20,791 bases of DNA from DAOUAT01 sp964551735 (GTDB lineage Bacteria; Chloroflexota; Anaerolineae; CG2-30-64-16). Positions within the stretch are counted from its first letter, which is position 1. The number at the start of each line of letters is the position of its first letter. The translations under genes were made by a program, and so were the position numbers. The notes below the pieces were generated by a model. That model saw nothing but the letters and a program-made list of their open reading frames with translations, was not told the DNA's origin and ran no database searches. This document shows positions 1 through 6,752 of this stretch, piece by piece. The DNA is taken from the NCBI GenBank assembly GCA_964551735.1, contig CAZKEF010000069.1:1-20791 (forward strand), written 5' to 3'.

Positions 1-43
1 CTAGTGGGCTCCAATTCGATGATGAAGTGGACTCAATTTGCAT

Positions 44-1526
44 GATGATGAACAACGATCCGACTCGCGGATACTGAAACTCATAGCGGATAGCCAAGCC
101 GCAATCAAGCCATTCGCTTCAACCAAACGATCCGACTCGCGGATACTGAAACTTCTCCGCGCCGTCTGTTGTGGCTGACACAGGCGGGCTTCAACCAAAC
201 GATCCGACTCGCGGATACTGAAACACTTACCTCTAGCCCGATTAACTCCGTCATGCGCCCGCTTCAACCAAACGATCCGACTCGCGGATACTGAAACGTG
301 GTCGCCGTCCCCGTCATAATGTACCGGATCTTCAGCTTCAACCAAACGATCCGACTCGCGGATACTGAAACGCATCCTGGATGTCACCCAGGCCGCTAAC
401 GAAGGCGCTTCAACCAAACGATCCGACTCGCGGATACTGAAACAGGTTCACGGTGCGCCAGCCGCTCCAGTTGTCCACGCTTCAACCAAACGATCCGACT
501 CGCGGATACTGAAACAATGACATGACCACCACCCGCTGGCCCGTTTACGCGCTTCAACCAAACGATCCGACTCGCGGATACTGAAACTTGAGCCAGACAA
601 CGGCCTGAAATATATCCAAGACGCTTCAACCAAACGATCCGACTCGCGGATACTGAAACTTTTGATGAGCGCCTTGCGGCCGTTGGTGATCTCGACGCTT
701 CAACCAAACGATCCGACTCGCGGATACTGAAACCCTTTGTGATCATCGGCCATTGACCGGCTCGGTAAGGCTTCAACCAAACGATCCGACTCGCGGATAC
801 TGAAACTTGACAGTCGTTTCTTTGCGATGCGGCGTCAGGAGGCTTCAACCAAACGATCCGACTCGCGGATACTGAAACTGTGCAATGTGCTAGGCATCAG
901 CCTGGCCACCGTGGCGCTTCAACCAAACGATCCGACTCGCGGATACTGAAACCATATTCTTTCAAAGCCTGTACCAGCCACCGAATGGCTTCAACCAAAC
1001 GATCCGACTCGCGGATACTGAAACTATCAGTTGACGTTTAGCGCACTGGCCTACGAGGCGGGCTTCAACCAAACGATCCGACTCGCGGATACTGAAACAA
1101 CGGTGATGTTCAGCCGCTCACCAACACACAAAGCTTCAACCAAACGATCCGACTCGCGGATACTGAAACTGCCCGCATTGTCACGGCACCGCCAGCATCG
1201 GCGCGGCTTCAACCAAACGATCCGACTCGCGGATACTGAAACTTCTGCGGCACCACCGGCCGGGACCGTGCCACCAGAAAGGCTTCAACCAAACGATCCG
1301 ACTCGCGGATACTGAAACGGATCGCCTCCAAACTGTCCGTCGTCGCGTCGAACGGCTTCAACCAAACGATCCGACTCGCGGATACTGAAACCTAGTATCT
1401 TACTTCACAGCAGGGAACAACTTGACGGCTTCAACCAAACGATCCGACTCGCGGATACTGAAACACACGTCTTCGATGGCGTCCGTGTAGTCGCCCAGGG
1501 GCTTCAACCAAACGATCCGACTCGCG
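44..1526 (+). CRISPR. CRISPR array, 21 repeats and 20 spacers
   Basis: A 37-nt repeat that begins GCTTCAACC and ends ACTGAAAC recurs 19 times intact, at 116, 188, 261, 335, 407, 479, 551, 623, 697, 770, 842, 916, 988, 1062, 1133, 1206, 1282, 1355 and 1428. The first copy (44-80) has a degenerate 5' third and the last (1501-1526) lacks its 3' 11 nt. The 20 spacers are 34-39 nt and all different. Inside the repeat ATCCG-ACTCG-CGGAT forms a 5-bp hairpin followed by exactly 8 nt, ACTGAAAC. That resembles the Cas6 cleavage product (5' handle) of type I/III systems and favours transcription on the plus strand. The reverse orientation (GTTTC...TTGAAGC) is also plausible. No cas gene lies in the window, so the subtype is unknown. 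Confidence 0.98.
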
Positions 1527-1649
1527 AGGGTTGGACCGCGTTTGTGGGGTTACGACGCGATTACGGCGCGATTACGTTTGGTGGAAACGCGGTTACGTTT
1601 GGGGGTGATTTGAGCAACGCCCCCGGTTGGTTGTCGTAATGAGGTTCGT
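1527..1649. repeat. Phased GRTTACG iterons between CRISPR array and transposase remnant
   Basis: This 123-bp non-coding gap holds four direct copies of GRTTACG, starting at 1548, 1559, 1570 and 1591. The spacing is 11, 11 and 21 bp, so all lie on nearly the same face of the helix. Three are extended to CGCGRTTACG (1556, 1567, 1588). An inverted relative, CGTAATG, sits at 1635-1641. The role is unknown. It could be an end sequence of the adjacent transposon, a protein-binding site, or what remains of an array flank. Confidence 0.6.
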
Positions 1650-1906
1650 TTAGGCGTTTTCTGGCGGCGTATCACTGCCCTGCGCCTTGCGTTGGCGGAT
1701 GCGCTGGCAGGCGCGCAGGTTGATCAGGATGTAGATCAGCGTGTTCAGGCGGGCGATGGCCTGGCCGTTGCGCAGCCGGGGCCGCTCGATGCCCAGGTCA
1801 ACGGCCTGGCTATTGATCCGTTCGGTTGCGGTACGCTGCTTGTAGACCTCCTTGTAGGCGTCGCTCTCACGGTCGAGTTGGTAGCGGTGTATCATCATCG
1901 AAAAGG
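1650..1906 (-). pseudogene. C-terminal remnant of a DDE transposase
   Basis: The minus-strand frame ending at TAA (1650-1652) encodes about 85 residues that match the C-terminal end of IS4/IS5-like DDE transposases. The run YKEVYKQRTATERINSQA, followed by GIERPRLRNGQAIARLNT and a hydrophobic INLRACQRIR, is typical. The Glu in TATERINS would be the third catalytic acidic residue. The two Asp motifs and the rest of the protein are absent. Upstream of about 1906 the frame runs into unrelated sequence antisense to the next gene, so this is a truncated, inactive copy. It lies directly beside the broken end of the CRISPR array, which suggests that a transposition or deletion trimmed the array. Confidence 0.8.
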
Positions 1907-1935
1907 GAACCATTTGCTGGTCGAAAAGGGAACCA
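1898..1935. repeat. Duplicated 15-mer TCGAAAAGGGAACCA
   Basis: Two identical direct copies lie at 1898-1912 and 1921-1935, separated by 8 bp. They coincide with the point where transposase homology stops, so they may mark the breakpoint that truncated the element. Their origin is unknown. Confidence 0.6.
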
Positions 1936-2045
1936 CCCCGGCGTCGGCACAAGGGGCGTGGCGCCCGGGCACGGGAACGCCCATTCCAGGATAAGGTGCG
2001 ACAACGTTCGGGGGTGTGGACTACATTTTTGTGCCGAGATTGCGC

Positions 2046-2051
2046 TATACT
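2046..2051 (+). promoter_or_regulatory. Possible -10 element for the lectin-domain gene
   Basis: TATACT lies 137 bp upstream of the chosen ATG in an AT-richer part of the 250-bp gap before the gene. No good -35 is visible at 16-18 bp upstream. This is the only promoter-like element I can offer, and it is weak. Confidence 0.25.
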
Positions 2052-2187
2052 TGAATTACATTTGTACGATATTGATTGTGAGCGCAGTGGCGTGCTGCCG
2101 AGTTTGCCGAGCGGGGATCCCGGCACGCGCATCAGCGATCCTCGGTTCGTGAAAATGCACGAGCCACGAAAGGAAGTTCGAATCTCC

Positions 2188-4686
2188 ATGGCTGAATCTT
2201 CCACCACCGTCCAGAAAGCTGCAACAACAACGTCAGAGAAGCCAGCGAAGCCGTCGCCGAAGAAGCCGGCGACAACGGCGCCTGCTGCACGGTTGATGTC
2301 GCCAGCGCGTCCCCGGCGTCGTGCGACCCTACCCGACACGCCCGAGTACCTGATTCCCCGGATGGGTAAGCTCCCGGTCTCCGATGCGATGCACTTCGTC
2401 ACCGCACACCTCATCTCCAGCAACGGATCCGCCGATGCCGCAGTCATCAGCGGCCCGCTCAAAATCAAGCCTGTCGCCGCCGCGCAGTTGCCCGCCACCG
2501 GCGTGCTCCTCACCCACGAGCAAGGCTGGTATGCGCGCGGACTCGCACTCGGCAATCTGCTGCACAGTATCACGCTTGCGCCCGGCGAAGTGACCCAGGT
2601 GGCCGTTGTGGAATGGCATCGGCAGGAGAGCGGGTCTGCTCAAGAATCAACCCAACAAGATGACAGCACCTCGGCTACAGATCAGCGCAATCGTGCAGTA
2701 GATGACGTACAACAAGCTACGCTGAAAGAGGTACAGCAGGGAAGCTCGTTCGCCGCCTCCGCTTCGGTGGATGCAGAGGGCGGCTTTTCGCTACCGTTCT
2801 TCTCGGCTGGGGGTGGGGCGAACACCACGACTGGTTATAGCACGAACTACAGCGACGGCACGCGGGACCTGTCGCTGAGCGAGAACCAGCGGATCAACGA
2901 GGCAACCACGCGCAACGCTCAGGCCAGTCGATCTCGCCGGGCTTCGGTCGTGCGGGAAACCAGCCAGGCCGAATCCGAACAACTCACGACTCGTGTCGTT
3001 GCAAACTACAACCATGCGCACGCGTTGACGATGCTGTATTTCGAGGTGGTCGAGGTCTTCGATCTGACAACGAAGGTCATTGACGCCGAACGATTGATCT
3101 ATCTCCCCATGGAGGTCGCTGATATCCGCAGGGAGCATCTGTTTCGGTTCGGCAACCAATTCGTTCGGGCGGCCCAAATGCGGGGCGATACTGCACTTGC
3201 CAGTGATATCAAGGAGTGGATCAAGTCCCATACTTCAGAACAACCGTCGGCAGGACAGCCATTGGAAAAAGAGCCCATCAAAAGCCTCCAATATGGTAAT
3301 AACGCGGGCGGACAACCATTTGCTGATGACCTGACCCGAGTCACAAGGATTGAATCGATTACGATCACCCATAGTAAGGAAAGAATTGATTCAATTCAAA
3401 CCAAATGGCTCCAAAGTGATGGCAGCGAAAGAGCGGGAAAAGTTCATGGTTCATATAAAGAGAGTAATTCAGAAGAAGTCGTGATTGCGTTTGGGGATGA
3501 CGAAGAGCTCTTGCACGTCGATGGACGAATCAATACGTGTCCCCACCTGAACACACCAGTTGTCATTTCCCTAACCATCACCACCAACAAAAAATCATAT
3601 GGCCCATACGGCGACACAGAAACCCTCATTACCACCAGCGGAGACTCAGGTGTAGTAGGGCGATTTGGGCCCATTTATCTGGACGGGGCGCTGGGATTTT
3701 TCGGCCGATCCGGGTGGGCAATAGACGCAATAGGTCTGTTGGACGATGCGGCCTCCCACACGATATTGCCCCGACTGAACCACGAAAAGCTTTTCTATAA
3801 CCAGGTGATGTGGGTCGCACAGGAACCGGGCGCGGTCATCGAGAGCCTGCGCGGCCTCAAGTGGCCGAGCGACGCGTCGCGGGCCTTGTCCGAGTCGGTG
3901 GACCCGAGACCGGTCACGCTCACCGGTAATTACGTCGGATACCGTTGGCTCTTCGACAATGACCGACAAAGGAAAGCGTTCCTCAAACGGTACATTGATT
4001 CCCCCGACGCGGCCGACGACGGGGCGACCATGAGTCACTCCGTTTCGGTCGCTGTCCCGACGGGTGGTGTATTCGGCGAGGCGGTGTTGGGGCAGGCAGT
4101 TTCCGCCGAGAAGATTGATCTGACGCGCTTCTGGAAGTGGCAGGACTCGATGATTCCGATCTTGCCGTCGCAGATCAGTCCCCTGCAGGCCGGGGGCCGT
4201 GCTCGTGATATCAACACGTCAACCGGGCAGCTTAACGAGTCGGCGGCGAAGCTCGATCAACTGGCGGCGCTTCCCGATCCGGCCGGGTTTACAGCGGCAA
4301 GCCAGATGATGGCCAGCAATATCTTCCGGGATATGAGCGGATCGAGTGTCATCAAGGAACTGGCGCTCGCCGCCAGCCAGCATGCTGCGGCCGGCGCCGA
4401 TAACGCGGCTAAACTCGCTTCCCAGAATCTCGCGAAATTCATGGACCTGGTCAAGGACCTTGGCCAGACGGCCATGCAGAAGGGCGGCATGGATTCGACC
4501 ACCCTGGGAGGGATGCAATCCGACCCCGAGGAGGAGGTCGAAGGGGGCGGCCCTGGAGACATGATGTCGGAACTGACCGGCGGCGGAGAGGGTGACGCCG
4601 AGAAGCTTGGAGAGGCAGCCGAGACCGTCGGCCCGGAGCTTGGGGAGGTGGCCGCTGAAGTAGCCCCTTTCCTCCTGCTCGCCTGA
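2188..4686 (+). CDS. Large jacalin-lectin-domain protein of unknown function
   Basis: This encodes 832 residues from ATG 2188, chosen because AAAGGAAG lies about 11 nt upstream. ATG 2155 and an open frame from 1996 are alternatives. There is no signal peptide or membrane helix. In order: an Ala/Pro/Lys-rich basic tail (about 1-50); a conserved-looking segment with LGNLLHSITLAPGEV (about 115-140); a Gln/Ser/Thr-rich, probably coiled-coil stretch (about 148-270) with a Gly-rich insert; and NYNHAHALTMLYFEVVEVF (about 273). A jacalin-type beta-prism lectin domain follows at about 366-518, recognised from GGQPFADD at its start and GFFGRSGWAIDAIG at its end. An Ala-rich helical tail with an acidic Gly-rich stretch ends the protein. 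The jacalin fold binds carbohydrate, but the overall role is unknown. The lectin segment is much more AT-rich than its flanks. The stop codon lies inside a strong stem-loop preceded by a slippery heptamer, so a longer product is possible. Confidence 0.8.
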   Translation: MAESSTTVQKAATTTSEKPAKPSPKKPATTAPAARLMSPARPRRRATLPDTPEYLIPRMGKLPVSDAMHFVTAHLISSNGSADAAVISGPLKIKPVAAAQLPATGVLLTHEQGWYARGLALGNLLHSITLAPGEVTQVAVVEWHRQESGSAQESTQQDDSTSATDQRNRAVDDVQQATLKEVQQGSSFAASASVDAEGGFSLPFFSAGGGANTTTGYSTNYSDGTRDLSLSENQRINEATTRNAQASRSRRASVVRETSQAESEQLTTRVVANYNHAHALTMLYFEVVEVFDLTTKVIDAERLIYLPMEVADIRREHLFRFGNQFVRAAQMRGDTALASDIKEWIKSHTSEQPSAGQPLEKEPIKSLQYGNNAGGQPFADDLTRVTRIESITITHSKERIDSIQTKWLQSDGSERAGKVHGSYKESNSEEVVIAFGDDEELLHVDGRINTCPHLNTPVVISLTITTNKKSYGPYGDTETLITTSGDSGVVGRFGPIYLDGALGFFGRSGWAIDAIGLLDDAASHTILPRLNHEKLFYNQVMWVAQEPGAVIESLRGLKWPSDASRALSESVDPRPVTLTGNYVGYRWLFDNDRQRKAFLKRYIDSPDAADDGATMSHSVSVAVPTGGVFGEAVLGQAVSAEKIDLTRFWKWQDSMIPILPSQISPLQAGGRARDINTSTGQLNESAAKLDQLAALPDPAGFTAASQMMASNIFRDMSGSSVIKELALAASQHAAAGADNAAKLASQNLAKFMDLVKDLGQTAMQKGGMDSTTLGGMQSDPEEEVEGGGPGDMMSELTGGGEGDAEKLGEAAETVGPELGEVAAEVAPFLLLA

Positions 4687-4712
4687 GGGATAACGCTGCT
4701 CCTCAGGCGGGT
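4665..4712 (+). promoter_or_regulatory. Candidate -1 programmed ribosomal frameshift signal
   Basis: In the upstream gene's frame, C CCT TTC (4665-4671) is an X XXY YYZ heptamer on which the Pro and Phe tRNAs can both re-pair one base back. Nine bases later a stem begins: CGCCTGAGG (4680-4688) pairs perfectly with CCTCAGGCG (4701-4709) around a 12-nt loop. The stem can extend outward through U-G, C-G and G-U pairs (4677-4712). The 0-frame TGA (4684-4686) is in the stem. The -1 frame is open from 4659 through 5531. No T-run follows, so it does not look like an intrinsic terminator. Confidence 0.5.
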
Positions 4713-4805
4713 TCAACCACCGCAGCTCCAGGCGCCTACGGCACGCGCGCTATCAACCAGGCGGGCCAAGGCGCTCCGATAGACCCCAAAACGATTGATC
4801 CTACG

Positions 4806-5531
4806 GTGGAGCTGACAGAGGCGCACTTCCAGGCGCTCGATCTGTCGGTTAGTGGTGCGTTCCTCAAATGGAACGACGCCACTCGGTCAATCAAAAGTCT
4901 ATATGGAAAGCGCGGACTCAAAGGTAAGGATGGAGCACGGCGGATTGCCAAGGTCGTGCGTCTGCCCGCAGGTACTCGACTTTTCAAGGCCAATCAGTAC
5001 AAGGAGATATGGCTGCGCAACCAGGAAGATTGGACGCGCAACCTGCTGAGTTCGTGGTGGTCAACGGTCGAACCGTTTCAGGAGAGCGAATACGGGGCAC
5101 TTGAACTCGTCGAGGTGGCCAAGGAGAACTCGCGGCTTGGTGAGACGGTGACCTTCCGCGATTTGATCCGGTTCATCTCGGCAGTGTCGCTCGATTGGAA
5201 CAAACTCGACTGGTATGTCGAGATTGTGCTCAGGCGCGATGTATATGCATTCTGGGGGCAATTTGCTCCACAGGACAGCATCCAGAAGGCACCTCCCCAA
5301 GGCACGACATTGACGATGCAGCATGGAGCATTGAGCGGGTGGTCTAGCTACGTTGACTATGGAAACGGACAGAAAGTGTACCTCCCGGACACTCTCGGCG
5401 GGTTCGGCGCGTGGCAGCTATACATCCCGAACTTCGATAAGCACCTGATTGATCCTAGCGAAATTATCAATCTCAGTGCCACGGATAATGCAAAGCTTGA
5501 GGCATACCTCCGCGGTCGCCGTCGGCGATGA
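4806..5531 (+). CDS. Unknown protein, probably the -1 frame extension of the lectin-domain gene
   Basis: A start at GTG 4806 gives 241 residues, but that codon has no Shine-Dalgarno sequence. The same frame is open back to 4659, with no ATG, GTG or TTG between 4659 and 4806. The upstream codons read as a plausible Ala/Gly/Thr/Pro linker that continues smoothly into the domain (AINQAGQGAPIDPKTIDPT). The likeliest reading is that this domain is made as a fusion to the preceding lectin protein by -1 frameshifting at 4665-4671, or that an indel split one gene. The protein is soluble and Trp/Tyr-rich, with LPAGTRLFKANQ near residue 55, AFWGQFAPQ in the middle and GAWQLYIPN near the end, and a basic C-terminus (RGRRRR). 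I do not recognise the family. A toxin-like or enzymatic C-terminal module would fit the architecture, but no catalytic motif can be named. Confidence 0.65.
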   Translation: MELTEAHFQALDLSVSGAFLKWNDATRSIKSLYGKRGLKGKDGARRIAKVVRLPAGTRLFKANQYKEIWLRNQEDWTRNLLSSWWSTVEPFQESEYGALELVEVAKENSRLGETVTFRDLIRFISAVSLDWNKLDWYVEIVLRRDVYAFWGQFAPQDSIQKAPPQGTTLTMQHGALSGWSSYVDYGNGQKVYLPDTLGGFGAWQLYIPNFDKHLIDPSEIINLSATDNAKLEAYLRGRRRR

Positions 5532-5546
5532 AAAAGTCCCGCAAAC

Positions 5547-5575
5547 TGTACCGGCCGGCCGAACCGGGGTACAAT
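5547..5575 (+). promoter_or_regulatory. Possible -10 with overlapping dyad upstream of the acetyltransferase
   Basis: TACAAT (5570-5575) is a good -10, with only a poor -35. It overlaps an inverted repeat TGTACC (5547-5552) / GGTACA (5568-5573), which could be an operator. The rest of the 168-bp gap (5532-5699) is GC-rich with no visible gene. Confidence 0.3.
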
Positions 5576-5699
5576 AGGGGCGCGCGGCGGGGTGGTCTCC
5601 CGGTCGGTGGGCGCCCCCGGCACGCGCGTCCGCGGGCCGGCCCGGGACCGCACCACGGCAGGCGGTCCGGGCACGCGCCGGGGCCGGAGGGGCAATCGC

Positions 5700-6464
5700 A
5701 TGGATCACGCCACCCTGGTCGGCCAGCTCCGCGCGCTGGGGCTGGCGCACGGCGACACCGTGATGGTGCACGCGTCCTTCAAGGCGCTGGGGGTCACGGC
5801 CCCGGAGCGCATCCTGGGGGCCTTGCTGGCGGCGGTGGGCGACAACGGCACCCTGCTGATGCCGGCCCTGTCCTATTTGCAGGAGCCGCCGGATGTCCAC
5901 GACACCGATCTCACGCCATCCTGCGTGGGCTTTCTGCCGGAATACTTTCGTCGGCGCACCGGGACGCTGCGGAGCGTGCATCCCACGCACTCCGTCTGCG
6001 GCGTGGGCGCGCACGTGTGCGCCTGGCTGGGCGACCACGACGCGGATCATACGCCGTGCGGCCCGCATTCGCCGTTCTGCAAGCTGCTGTATGCCCCCGG
6101 CAAGATCCTCATGCTCGGCTGCGGCCTGCTGCCTAACACGGCCATGCACGCCGTCGAAGAACACGCGCCGCCGCCCTACCTGTTCGGCGCGCCCGTTGTT
6201 TACACCCTCACCGATGCCAGCCGCCGGACGTGGCGGCGGGAATACCTGCCGCACGACTTTCAGGGCGTGACGCAGCGGTATGATCGCGTGGCCGGCCTGC
6301 TGTCCGGCGCGTCCCTGGTGCAAGGCGTGGTGGGCCGGGCGCCGAGCTACCTGATCCGGGGCGAGGCGCTGCTGGCCGCGGCGGTGGTCCGGCTGCAGGC
6401 CGAGCCGTTCTACTTTGTGGATCGGGAGTCAACCGGCAAGGCGCTGGGACATGAAACTGGTTGA
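5700..6464 (+). CDS. Aminoglycoside N(3)-acetyltransferase family protein
   Basis: ATG 5700 is preceded by GGAGGGG with a 7-nt spacer and gives 254 residues, close to the usual family size of about 260-280. The antibiotic NAT (AAC(3)/YokD-like) family transfers acetyl from acetyl-CoA to the 3-amino group of 2-deoxystreptamine aminoglycosides; some members act on other substrates. Visible family signatures are VHASFKALG (about 23-31), GTLLMPALSY (50-59), HPTHSVCGVG (94-103), GPHSPF (121-126), KILMLGCG (135-142) and the NTAMHAVEE segment (146-154) with the conserved His and Glu. The gene stands alone, with no linked mobile element or resistance gene, so it is more likely a native chromosomal homologue than an acquired cassette. 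Real resistance activity cannot be read from sequence. Longer in-frame starts upstream (5592) lack a ribosome binding site and were rejected. Confidence 0.92.
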   Translation: MDHATLVGQLRALGLAHGDTVMVHASFKALGVTAPERILGALLAAVGDNGTLLMPALSYLQEPPDVHDTDLTPSCVGFLPEYFRRRTGTLRSVHPTHSVCGVGAHVCAWLGDHDADHTPCGPHSPFCKLLYAPGKILMLGCGLLPNTAMHAVEEHAPPPYLFGAPVVYTLTDASRRTWRREYLPHDFQGVTQRYDRVAGLLSGASLVQGVVGRAPSYLIRGEALLAAAVVRLQAEPFYFVDRESTGKALGHETG

Positions 6465-6592
6465 GGTGGACGGCGATACCCTGATCACGCCATCTTGTGC
6501 CTGCAGGATTCCGTTGGGGCGCGCGGCCTGCCTGGCTTCCCTGGCGGCCGGTGAACGAGCGTGATGGCCGCCCTGGCTGCGGCATACCCCAC

Positions 6593-6620
6593 TTGACTTT
6601 GTGCCCCGCGGCGCGATAAT
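6593..6620 (+). promoter_or_regulatory. Sigma-70-type promoter of the vWA protein gene
   Basis: TTGACT (6593-6598), a 16-bp spacer and GATAAT (6615-6620) lie 133 bp upstream of the ATG. The remainder of the 288-bp gap after the acetyltransferase gene shows no supported gene. Confidence 0.55.
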
Positions 6621-6752
6621 CGTGAGTGGCGCTAACCCAAGGTTCCGCGCCCGGCTGCGCCCGCTCACGGCCTCCCCCGCGCAGCCGGGCGCCGTGCGGC
6701 TTGGATTGGGAGGTCACGCGTCGTCCCTCGCGGGCACAGGAGGTCCCGGAGT

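Noticed and set aside
1..848. Minus-strand frames with a recurring SIRESDRLVEA peptide
   Set aside because: These are translations of the CRISPR repeat and are not genes.
44..1500. Self-targeting by spacers
   Set aside because: I compared the spacers by eye with the rest of the window and saw no match. A genome-wide search was not possible.
4681..4708. Stem-loop at 4681-4708 as an intrinsic terminator
   Set aside because: There is no T-run after the stem, the stop codon lies within it, and an open frame continues through it for over 800 bp.
4806..5531. ADP-ribosyltransferase-type toxin identity for the downstream domain
   Set aside because: LPAGTRLFKA loosely resembles an Arg-containing first strand, but no STS or ExE motif could be found, so the idea is unsupported.
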